Of a stretch of DNA of 24,602 bases, positions 18,478-24,602 are shown one piece after another (the stretch's first letter is position 1; each line of letters begins with the position of its first letter). Location: the NCBI GenBank assembly GCA_036939355.1, contig JALLAP010000212.1, forward strand, positions 1-24,602. Reading direction: 5' to 3'. This DNA comes from Thalassiosira profunda (Eukaryota > Bacillariophyta > Thalassiosirophyceae > Thalassiosirales > Thalassiosiraceae). The notes under the pieces are model-generated. The model worked only from the letters and a program-made list of their open reading frames with translations. It did no database searches and was not told the DNA's origin. The translations under genes and the position numbers were made by a program.

Positions 18478-20178
18478 ATGAGCCCCTCCGCCCCCGCGCC
18501 GCCGCCCCCCAAGGGCGTCGCCGGTCGCATCGACTACGATTCGTGGGAGAAGCGGACGTCCGACCTGGCCAAGCAGCTCGACGACGAGGAGGAGGCCGAG
18601 CGGCGGGCCAATGCCGAGGCACTGGGCCACGGCAAGCACGCCCGGTCGGCGGCCGAGGCCGCCGAGCGGGCCAAGGCCGAGGACGTCGAGAAGACGAAGA
18701 AGATGCTCGACGCGTATAAAAAGCGGGAGGAGGGGGTGGTGGAGAGTTTGACGGGGCTGCTGGGTTCGGTGGAGGGAGGAGGGGGCGAGGAGAAGCACCA
18801 GGAGGTCAAGTACGTGACACGAGACGTGCTCGGGGCCGGCAAGCGGGTGATCAACATTTCCGACTCGAAGGGGCCGGGCAAAATTGTGCTGACGCAGGAT
18901 CTGTCCAACCTGGAGAGCGCCACGCCCGCCAACGCGACGCTGCAGGCCAAATCTTACCCGGGGGATGCGGAGAACAGGGAACAAATGCCCCAGCCGACGA
19001 TCCACCGCGGCCTCATCAAGTTGAACCTGCGCAACCTGCACAACTGCACTGTGGTGGTCAAGTGCAAGATCATCACTGGAACGGTGGAGATATCGCATTG
19101 CGAGGATGTGACGCTCATCGCCGAGGGAGATGATGCCACCGTGGTCACTGTCCAAGCGGATTTGTGCACCAATTTGGACGTGCAATTTCACGACTCGCCC
19201 TCGGGGAAGAACGTGCCGCTGCGGGTGAGAGACACGACGTCTGGGCCCACCACCACCCTCTTTTGGGGGCAGGATCAGGACGATCGCATCTATCACGCGG
19301 GGGTGTCGAAATTGCGCGTGGCCACGTACCGCGACGGCTTTGTGGATCAGGAGACGCGGGCCGATTATCTCGAAGACGGGGCCAAGTCGGTGGGCAATGC
19401 CGCCGCCGAAGAGGTGCAGTTCGTCACCAGCGTGGTGAACGGGGAGCTTACGACAGAGAAGGTACTGTCCGCAGGAGAGGCAAAGGGAATGAAGCAGGGA
19501 GCGCGGCCCATGACGGAGCGGGAACTGAAGGTGCTCGAGAAGAAGAAGAGCCAGATCGAGGAGGCTTTGGAAGAGAAGCTCAAGGGCATGGTGCAGATCA
19601 AAGATGCCAATGGAAAGACCTTGGTGAAGGCACCGGGCGAGAAGGCGTCTGAGGACGATGTGGTGGAAGAAGTGTATGCATCCGCAACAAAGGAAGAAAT
19701 CGACGGCATTGTGGCCAGCATCGAGGAGCAAAAGGCCAAGGGCAACGAGGCATTTACCTCGGGCGAATACGCGCAGGCCGTCCTCTTTTACACCATGGCC
19801 CTCGATCGCGCTGCTGAACTTCCGGATGCAACGAGCGTGACCGAAAGGCTATCAAGTGGCGCCGCACCCACCGAAAAACTGGAGCAGCTCTTCCCCCGAC
19901 ACATCGTGCTGTCCAACCGCTCGGCCTGTTTCTTAAAGCTGGGCCATCACGAAAAGGCACTGAAGGATGGCGTGGACGCCGAAAAGCTCGACCCGACGTA
20001 CGTCAAGGGGATCTTCCGGAAGGGATTGGCGCTGCACGCCATGGGGCGGTACGAGGAGGCGATCAAATCTCTCGCGGCGGCGCAGAAGCTAGAGCCGAAG
20101 AACAAGCAAATCAAGCAGGCGCTGCAGTTTGCAGAGGTGAGAATGACGCAGGAAGTGAGAAAGCGATTGCAGGGGTGA
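18478..20178 (+). CDS. C-CAP/cofactor-C-like domain plus TPR protein
   Basis: This 566-residue intronless protein starts with a Pro/Ala-rich stretch and then GRIDYDSWEKRTSDLAKQLDDEEEAE, resembling the acidic Trp-containing N termini of some cochaperones. A charged helical region runs to about 120. At about 170-300 alternating beta sequence (GLIKLNLRNLHNCTVVV, GTVEISHCEDVTLIAE, TNLDVQFHDSP) fits a right-handed beta-helix of the C-CAP/tubulin-cofactor-C type. A coiled coil follows (RELKVLEKKKSQIEEALEEKL, about 347-367). Three TPRs occupy about 416-555, including KGNEAFTSGEYAQAVLFYTMAL, NRSACFLKLGHHEKALKDG and FRKGLALHAMGRYEEAIKSL, similar to Hsp70/Hsp90-binding TPRs. A role joining cytoskeletal or chaperone functions is inferred. 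I chose the ATG at 18478 because upstream sequence lacks a conserved character. Confidence 0.85.
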   Translation: MSPSAPAPPPPKGVAGRIDYDSWEKRTSDLAKQLDDEEEAERRANAEALGHGKHARSAAEAAERAKAEDVEKTKKMLDAYKKREEGVVESLTGLLGSVEGGGGEEKHQEVKYVTRDVLGAGKRVINISDSKGPGKIVLTQDLSNLESATPANATLQAKSYPGDAENREQMPQPTIHRGLIKLNLRNLHNCTVVVKCKIITGTVEISHCEDVTLIAEGDDATVVTVQADLCTNLDVQFHDSPSGKNVPLRVRDTTSGPTTTLFWGQDQDDRIYHAGVSKLRVATYRDGFVDQETRADYLEDGAKSVGNAAAEEVQFVTSVVNGELTTEKVLSAGEAKGMKQGARPMTERELKVLEKKKSQIEEALEEKLKGMVQIKDANGKTLVKAPGEKASEDDVVEEVYASATKEEIDGIVASIEEQKAKGNEAFTSGEYAQAVLFYTMALDRAAELPDATSVTERLSSGAAPTEKLEQLFPRHIVLSNRSACFLKLGHHEKALKDGVDAEKLDPTYVKGIFRKGLALHAMGRYEEAIKSLAAAQKLEPKNKQIKQALQFAEVRMTQEVRKRLQG

Positions 20179-20403
20179 AGGCGCAGCTCAGAGTGGAGAA
20201 TGCGTTACTTGAATTTAATGCCGTCTTAAGGCGTGAAGTGGGCAGGCCAGAAATATCCACGCTTCTTGGCGATTGGCAAACGATGCGTCGCATAAGATAG
20301 ACGCGACGGCCTCAATCGATGCGATCAATGATTCGCTTCCTTCGTTCGTTCACAAGCCTCAGATTGTCTCCATCGCTTGGCGTTAGTCGCGGAAAGCGGA
20401 GAC
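20179..20403. other. Convergent 3' intergenic region
   Basis: These 225 bp hold no coding signal. CGATCAATGATTCG and TTCGTTCGTTC small repeats occur at about 20319-20350. A TTGAATTTAATG stretch at 20210 could hold polyadenylation signals. Confidence 0.35.
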
Positions 20404-20865
20404 TCAAGGCACCCTGGGCGGACGCCCGCCTCCCTTTGTCTTGGTCGCTCCTCCCCCCTTCTTCCCCTTCGCCTTCTTTGCCGAAGCGAAATCCAGCTTG
20501 TAGGCGGTGATGGGCGAACGCAGCGGAGTCCCCTTTAGGATGCGGCGTGAGAGTCGACGGCTCAGCACCATTTGCCTCCCTGTCGGAGACTTGTTCCTCT
20601 TCCTCCCGGCGTTCTTGTGACCCCCGTCCGCCCCAAAGTTGGCGCCAGCGCCCACGGTGGACTTCTTGGGCTGCGGCTTCTTCTTCCGAGGGATTTTGCC
20701 CTCCATCTTCCCTCCCTTCGCCCGCGCAAAATTTCCGAGCGACTTCAGAGGCTTGCTCTTCTTCTTAGTGCCCTTCTCCACGCTCTCGACTGACGAGTCA
20801 TCGTTCGAGTCGTCTTCGCTCTCGCTCTCCGAGGAGAACTCTTGCCAGTCGCCCTTCTTGCTCAT
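20404..20865 (-). CDS. Small lysine-rich basic protein, probably nuclear
   Basis: This 153-residue intronless protein has an acidic Ser/Glu/Asp N terminus (residues 8-31) followed by Lys-rich sequence (KGTKKKSKPLKSLGNFARAKGG, then PRKKKPQPKKS). GRQMVLSRRLSRRILKGTPLRSPITAYKLDFASAKKAKG (about 95-134) is the most protein-like part. The composition suggests a nucleolar or chromatin location, but I recognise no family. The start codon is in GAGCAACGATGAG, a fair context. It could be a real gene or a lineage-specific one; codon use and the long open frame favour coding. Its upstream region faces the EMC4 3' end. Confidence 0.68.
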   Translation of the reverse strand: MSKKGDWQEFSSESESEDDSNDDSSVESVEKGTKKKSKPLKSLGNFARAKGGKMEGKIPRKKKPQPKKSTVGAGANFGADGGHKNAGRKRNKSPTGRQMVLSRRLSRRILKGTPLRSPITAYKLDFASAKKAKGKKGGGATKTKGGGRPPRVP

Positions 20866-21306
20866 CGTTGCTTCGGAGCGTCGAGAGTCCGCGAAGGCAG
20901 AGGACAGGTCGACGATTGAGGAAGCTTAACCGCAAGGCTTGCCCCTGCCGTCGTCTCCGGCCGAGAATGCTTTTCAGAGTCGCTCGATTATTTGATCGCG
21001 CTAGATTCCCGTGATCGCGCTTAAAAATGCGACTTCAAAAGCTCGAAAACTTCGAAAGCTCAAAATTTCGAAACTTTGGTTGGAATTTTTAAGAATCATT
21101 CTGTATTCCTTTTGAGGCCGGACCCGCCCGGCGGGAGCGACAATTAACAGATCCACTTTATTTGCGCATTCCACTTTACTTTTGGTAGCGCCCTTGCCAG
21201 CCCCCGACACTCTATCATCCTCATTGCTTTGAGTTTGATGCTTGCCATCGAGCCCCCTTCAGTGGATTGCACGCCCCCATTCCAGCCAATACCACGCCAT
21301 TTGCTC
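20866..21306. promoter_or_regulatory. Intergenic region between the basic protein and EMC4
   Basis: These 441 bp lie between two minus-strand genes and must hold the promoter of the basic-protein gene and the EMC4 3' end. They contain the degenerate tandem repeat at 21038-21070, a 6-bp stem CCCGCC/GGCGGG with a 1-base loop (21123-21135), and a direct repeat TCCACTTTA at 21152-21160 and 21170-21178. A 69-codon frame at 21001-21210 (-) has no protein-like character. Confidence 0.45.
21038..21070. repeat. Degenerate 17/16-bp tandem repeat with TTCGAA cores
   Basis: Two units start with AAAGCTC (21038 and 21055) and end in TTCG (21054 and 21070). TTCGAA palindromes occur at 21051-21056 and 21067-21072. 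The surrounding 60 bp are A+T-rich against a GC-richer background. Confidence 0.55.
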
Positions 21307-21983
21307 TCACGGAGGGATGGAACTCGTCTCCATCATGTGCTTCCACACCACGTATCCCTCCCAATCCGCGCTCGTCAACGGCAACAGTTTCATCGTCGCC
21401 ATTTTGTACAGCCCCACGCCGAGCCACACACAATTCATCAACAGGAACAACGCCTTGGCGTTCGTCAAATCCACCTTTCCGTCCGGATCCTCGCACGATC
21501 GAAAGGCGTTGGATATTCCCAGAATGCCTTTTACCGGATTCAGAATGGCCATCGTCGTAATCGAGATGGAGAAAATGTTGAGGTTCTTCCCGCTCATCCA
21601 CAGCATGAACCCGTTCATGGCGATTTGCTTCCCCGGCGAGAAAGCGATCGACATGGCCTTCGATTCCTTCCGCTTCCTTATCGCAACGGCCTGCTTGGTC
21701 TCCGCCGCCGTGATGCCCGCGTCGTCCTTGATGGAATAGCTGGATTTGTGCTCCAGCTCCTTATCCGCCGATTGGACGAGTTTCATGTCGCACGGCGCCG
21801 GCGTCTTCTGGAGGGCGGCGTAGCCAACGTCGTGCTCGCCTAGGTTGAGGTTGACGGACCAGCGTCTGGATTGGGGAATTGATAGATGAAGATGAGGTCA
21901 GCGCACGAAATATCCAGCACGATGGGCATCGCACAAAGTGAACGAATAACAAGAGCTTCGTTTGCTCACCTTTTGGACGGCAT
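21307..21983 (-). CDS. EMC4: ER membrane protein complex subunit 4 (EMC4)
   Basis: Coding sequence joins 21983..21970 (a 14-nt first exon) and 21865..21307, giving 190 residues. EMC4 belongs to the ER membrane complex that inserts tail-anchored and multi-pass proteins. The family pattern is present in order: KRRWSVNLN near the N terminus, a charged middle ([18 protein letters not shown]), [26 protein letters not shown] (about 80-105), a membrane segment (about 100-122, with NPVKG), and a second one (about 143-163, [18 protein letters not shown]) before LLPLTSADW, the block that closes most EMC4 proteins. The length matches the usual 160 to 190 residues. The first exon encodes only MPSK and part of an Arg codon. 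It was chosen because ATG CCG TCC AAA AG | GTGAGC joins in frame to CAG | A CGC TGG TCC. An upstream alternative first exon cannot be excluded. Confidence 0.93.
21866..21969 (-). other. Spliceosomal intron in EMC4 (104 bp)
   Basis: The donor is AAAAG|GTGAGC and the acceptor CCCAATCCAG|ACGCTGG, phase 2. A pyrimidine- and A+T-rich stretch precedes the acceptor. It separates the 14-nt first exon from the rest of the gene. Confidence 0.8.
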
Positions 21984-22548
21984 GGACGATGAAGCCAATA
22001 GGTGCACAACTGCAAAACCTGATCTACTCCGCGGATAAAACCACGAATTGTGTGGACTGGCGCTACCAATGCGACCAGGGCTGTATTGTGCGCCTCAGTG
22101 AGCAGGGCGAGGGATGCGGCCAGGGGGCGGCCAGGGGTGGGAGGCGCTGGGAGGCGGCGGTTGTGCTTTGGCTTGCTGCTGAGGAGCGAGGAGCTAGAGA
22201 TAGACAAAACACCCTTAAATTCTTTTGAGATCCTTGTGGTGATTCTTCACACGAAAATAATTTCAATTGATCTTCACCTTCACCTCCCCTAAAATACATT
22301 TACTTAACACTTGCAAGCCCAGCTCGGGCAAAGAAGGCGCGGAGTAGGTATGGTATGAACACTGCTGCCGCAGCTACGAGAGGGGCACGTCTTGCTACTT
22401 GGGCAGGGCTACACCGGCGGGAAGGCGCGGATTGGAGTTGGAAGGCGCCTCGAGGGTTGAGAGTTGAGAGGCGGGCTCTTCAGCAGGGGCAGGGGAGGGG
22501 AGGGTGCACGGTGCACTCAACCATCGACATCACACAACACACAACATC
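21984..22548. promoter_or_regulatory. Bidirectional intergenic region between EMC4 and LST8
   Basis: These 565 bp separate the divergent EMC4 and LST8 starts, the widest gap in the window. A CCAAT (on the plus strand in AAGCCAATAGG, about 21991-22001) lies very close to the EMC4 ATG. A G-rich segment (22085-22160) has several GGCGG/GGGG runs, followed by an A+T-rich block at about 22210-22310. Open frames here are short, poor in protein-like pattern and differ in each frame, so I call no gene. Confidence 0.4.
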
Positions 22549-23508
22549 ATGAGCGTCATCCTCGCCACCGCCGGCCACGACGACAAAATCCGCTTCTGGG
22601 AGGCGCCCAGCGGCATCTGCTCGCGCATCCTTCGCTACGCCGACAGCCAGGTGAACTGCCTCAAAATCACGGCCGACAAGCAGTACCTCGCGGCGGGGGG
22701 CAACCCCCACATCCGGCTCTTCGAAATCAACAACTCCTCGAACCAAAATCCCATCCTGTGCCTCGAGGGACACACGGGCAACGTGACGAGCATGGGCTTC
22801 CAACGGAATGGGCGTTACCTTTACAGTGGAAGCGAGGATGGGACCGTCAAATTATGGGATTTGCGGAGCCCCACCTTCTCGCGGTCGTTTGACTCGAAGG
22901 GGGCGGTGAACAGCGTGGCCTTGCACCCGAACCAGGGGGAGATCATATCCGGCGACCAAAATGGGTCCATCAAGATCTTTGATCTCGGCAGCTCCAAATG
23001 CATCAATGATATTGTGCCAGACTCCCATTCCTCGTCCACATCCCCCCAGGGGCGCGTGTCCATTCAATCGGTGGACGTGTCGGACGACGCGCGGACATTG
23101 GTCGCCGCCAACAACCACGCGGAGGTCTTTGCGTGGAATCCGCGCGATGCAACCTTAAAGGAAAACGACGAACCAATGAGGCCGGCGGCCAAATTTCGGG
23201 CGCACGCGTTGGGGGCGTATCTCCTGCACGCCAAGATCTCCCCGGACTGCCGACATCTGGTGACGACGAGCAGCGACAAAACGGCGCGGCTCTTCGAGAC
23301 GACAACGTGGCAGTTAACGCAGACGTTATCGCAGCACAAAAAGTGGGTGTGGGATGCTCATTTCTCCGCGGATTCCAGTTACTTGGTCACAGCGAGCAGC
23401 GACCGTTCGGCGTTGTTGTGGAATCTCAGAAGCGGGACCCCCGTGAGACAATATACTGACCACGACTATGCAGTGACCTGCGTGGCATTGAACGACTCGA
23501 GCACATAG
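22549..23508 (+). CDS. LST8: LST8, WD40 subunit of TOR complexes
   Basis: This 319-residue intronless protein is a seven-bladed WD40 propeller, close to the 303 to 326 residues usual for LST8. It begins [21 protein letters not shown], the characteristic LST8 opening, followed by the second blade ([28 protein letters not shown]). Further blades have [14 protein letters not shown]...[14 protein letters not shown], ...[15 protein letters not shown], ...[13 protein letters not shown], ...[13 protein letters not shown] and ...[19 protein letters not shown]8 binds the kinase domain of TOR and stabilises TORC1 and TORC2, which control growth by nutrients. The ATG at 22549 opens the conserved N terminus directly; an upstream in-frame ATG at 22504 would add 15 poorly conserved residues. 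Its 3' end converges on the RS-rich gene, 122 bp away. Confidence 0.96.
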   Translation: MSVILATAGHDDKIRFWEAPSGICSRILRYADSQVNCLKITADKQYLAAGGNPHIRLFEINNSSNQNPILCLEGHTGNVTSMGFQRNGRYLYSGSEDGTVKLWDLRSPTFSRSFDSKGAVNSVALHPNQGEIISGDQNGSIKIFDLGSSKCINDIVPDSHSSSTSPQGRVSIQSVDVSDDARTLVAANNHAEVFAWNPRDATLKENDEPMRPAAKFRAHALGAYLLHAKISPDCRHLVTTSSDKTARLFETTTWQLTQTLSQHKKWVWDAHFSADSSYLVTASSDRSALLWNLRSGTPVRQYTDHDYAVTCVALNDSST

Positions 23509-23630
23509 GTCCTGTGCATCTCTTTTCATTTGCCAATTGACAACCCATGTAATAGTTGTGTGCTGTTATTGATATTCCGGAAACACAACATGTGGATTGC
23601 TTCATCCTTGCCTTCCTTACTAACATCCGG

Positions 23631-24224
23631 CTACAGAGATTGATTCATGAACTTCAACAGATCCTTGCGAGCTTTCTCCCGAACCAGATCATCAGCGTCT
23701 TTGTCAATATGCATCTTAATCTTCTTCCCTGTTATCACACTCCTCTTCACATTGGGCCCGTCCTCCCCGCTGGAAGAGGAAAAAGATTCGTCATCTGAAG
23801 CATTAGATTTGTACCGTCGATCTTTCGATCGATCTTTATGCTTCTTGTGCGACTTCTTCCTTTCTTTGCTGCTGCGCTTTCGATGCCGGTCTTCTTTCCT
23901 CCTCTTCTTACTTTTGGATCGGCTCTTTTTCTTCTTGTGATGATGTTTGTTGGATCTTTTGTGGCGACCCCTCGAGCTGCTATCACTGCTGCTCCTCGAC
24001 GACCGCGACGATGATCTACATTTTCGGTGGTGGCTTCTTTTGCGGTCGCCGTCTCTAGAAGGCTTCCGACTGACATGATGGCGACGGGACGACGTTGAAG
24101 ATGAGGACGACGGGGAGCGAGAGCGATCCCTTCTCCGCTTCGACGCCTTCTTGCCACCCGGTTCCGAGGAAACCGACCCAGCGCGTTCCCGGCGCGGGCC
24201 ATCGGCCCCGTCCGTCTCGGCCAT
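23631..24224 (-). CDS. RS-rich (Arg/Ser, His/Lys) nuclear protein with conserved-looking C-terminal tail
   Basis: This 197-residue protein has an RS-like domain from about residue 25 to 155: RSRSP, SSSRSSRSSSDSSSRG, HHHKKKKSRSKSKKR and KRSSKERKKSHKKHKDRSKDRR. Such regions usually localise proteins to nuclear speckles and splicing factors. No RNA-recognition motif is visible. The last 40 residues change character (VKRSVITGKKIKMHIDK, then VREKARKDLLKFMNQSL) and look like a short folded or binding tail, reminiscent of a motif at the ends of other small RS-rich eukaryotic proteins that I cannot name with confidence. A splicing role is inferred from composition. I chose the ATG at 24224 (MAETDG); an in-frame ATG at 24386 would add 54 residues without protein-like pattern. 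Confidence 0.8.
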   Translation of the reverse strand: MAETDGADGPRRERAGSVSSEPGGKKASKRRRDRSRSPSSSSSTSSRRHHVSRKPSRDGDRKRSHHRKCRSSSRSSRSSSDSSSRGRHKRSNKHHHKKKKSRSKSKKRRKEDRHRKRSSKERKKSHKKHKDRSKDRRYKSNASDDESFSSSSGEDGPNVKRSVITGKKIKMHIDKDADDLVREKARKDLLKFMNQSL

Positions 24225-24602
24225 GCTGGTGGGTATTGGGTTGGTTGCCGCTGTACACAGGGCGGCGGGAGCGGAGGGGTCGGTGCCAAGAAGTTGCTGC
24301 AAAGTTGCACGTACAATACCTATCGTACGTCGTATTGTACACTCGCTCTTCACCTCTGTCCTCTGCCAACCATCTCTTGTCTTCACATCTGGACATCGAT
24401 CGGTTGGGGCAATGAGATTTCAGTAAAGCTATGGTACTTGAACTTGTCACAGTTAATATTTACAGCTCCCGAGTCTGCTGGCGTCCAGCAAACCTGATCT
24501 AGCCTCAACCATCTCTTACACCCCTCTAAAACGAGGGCGGGGATTCCCCGTCGCCACTGCCATTCTGCTGAAAGCTGATCTCCATCACGGGCAAACTGTT
24601 TT
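24225..24602. promoter_or_regulatory. Upstream region of the RS-rich gene
   Basis: These 378 bp run to the window edge. They contain a 9-bp inverted repeat, GTACAATAC (24311-24319) and GTATTGTAC (24332-24340), about 90 to 120 bp upstream of the RS-rich start. A small palindrome, GCTGG-CGT-CCAGC, lies at about 24478-24490. No other gene is supported. Confidence 0.4.
24311..24340. repeat. 9-bp perfect inverted repeat with GTAC in the loop
   Basis: GTACAATAC and its exact complement GTATTGTAC are separated by 12 bases that themselves contain CGTACG. The arrangement could be a dimeric transcription-factor site or a hairpin in the transcript leader. Confidence 0.7.

Noticed and set aside
18451..19731. 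A 426-codon minus-strand frame opposite the TPR/C-CAP gene.
   Set aside because: His/Leu/Arg-rich antisense shadow with no protein-like pattern.
21761..22207. A 148-codon minus-strand frame as an alternative N terminus of EMC4.
   Set aside because: It has no ATG at its start, overlaps the EMC4 main exon in another frame and lacks EMC4-like residues; the 14-nt exon explains the data better.
1..24602. tRNA, rRNA, CRISPR arrays, transposons or viral insertions.
   Set aside because: A read-through found no cloverleaf-like B-box context outside coding sequence, no spaced repeats, no transposase or reverse-transcriptase motifs and no long terminal or inverted repeats. A tRNA scan and repeat search would be needed to exclude weak cases.

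Overview
The window is nuclear DNA from a eukaryote. Thirteen protein-coding genes lie on both strands, about one per 1.9 kb. Five of them each contain one short spliceosomal intron (79 to 106 bp, GT...AG). There are no operons, Shine-Dalgarno sites, insertion sequences or CRISPR arrays. The products point to a photosynthetic stramenopile, most likely a diatom. The sulfotransferase at 14663-16300 has the motif order I associate with the expanded diatom family. The asparaginyl-tRNA synthetase at 16369-18214 carries an ASA-F motif after its N-terminal hydrophobic stretch, as in heterokont plastid targeting. The compact layout and short introns also fit. The species cannot be named from this sequence.

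Layout from left to right: a 5'-truncated tubulin-tyrosine-ligase-like glutamylase (+); a 1310-aa secretory-pathway ABC half-transporter-like protein with a degenerate ATPase domain (-, one intron); a leucine-rich-repeat protein (+); a bestrophin-like membrane protein (+, one intron); a 993-aa nuclear-looking protein with an acidic middle and a T5orf172/MUG113-like GIY-YIG-type domain (+, one intron); a 231-aa PH-like small protein (-); a type II membrane sulfotransferase (+); an organellar/bacterial-type asparaginyl-tRNA synthetase (-, one intron); a protein joining a C-CAP/cofactor-C-like beta-helix to TPRs (+); a small lysine-rich basic protein (-); EMC4, the ER membrane complex subunit, whose first coding exon is only 14 nt (-, one intron); the TOR-complex WD40 protein LST8 (+); and an RS-rich protein with a conserved-looking C-terminal tail (-).

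The genes do not form one pathway; this is an ordinary, gene-dense euchromatic segment. Several are housekeeping genes: LST8 in TOR signalling, EMC4 in ER membrane insertion, AsnRS in translation and the TTLL in microtubule modification. Intergenic gaps are short. Divergent pairs share 148 to 565 bp and convergent pairs are separated by as little as 68 bp, so overlapping 3' transcripts are likely. The points most worth a second look are the ABC protein that has lost several catalytic residues, the GIY-YIG-like domain in a large acidic protein, the EMC4 micro-exon, a stop-free 90-bp intron in the bestrophin-like gene, the alternative cytosolic start in AsnRS, and several small symmetric repeats in promoters. 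I found no convincing undescribed multi-gene system.
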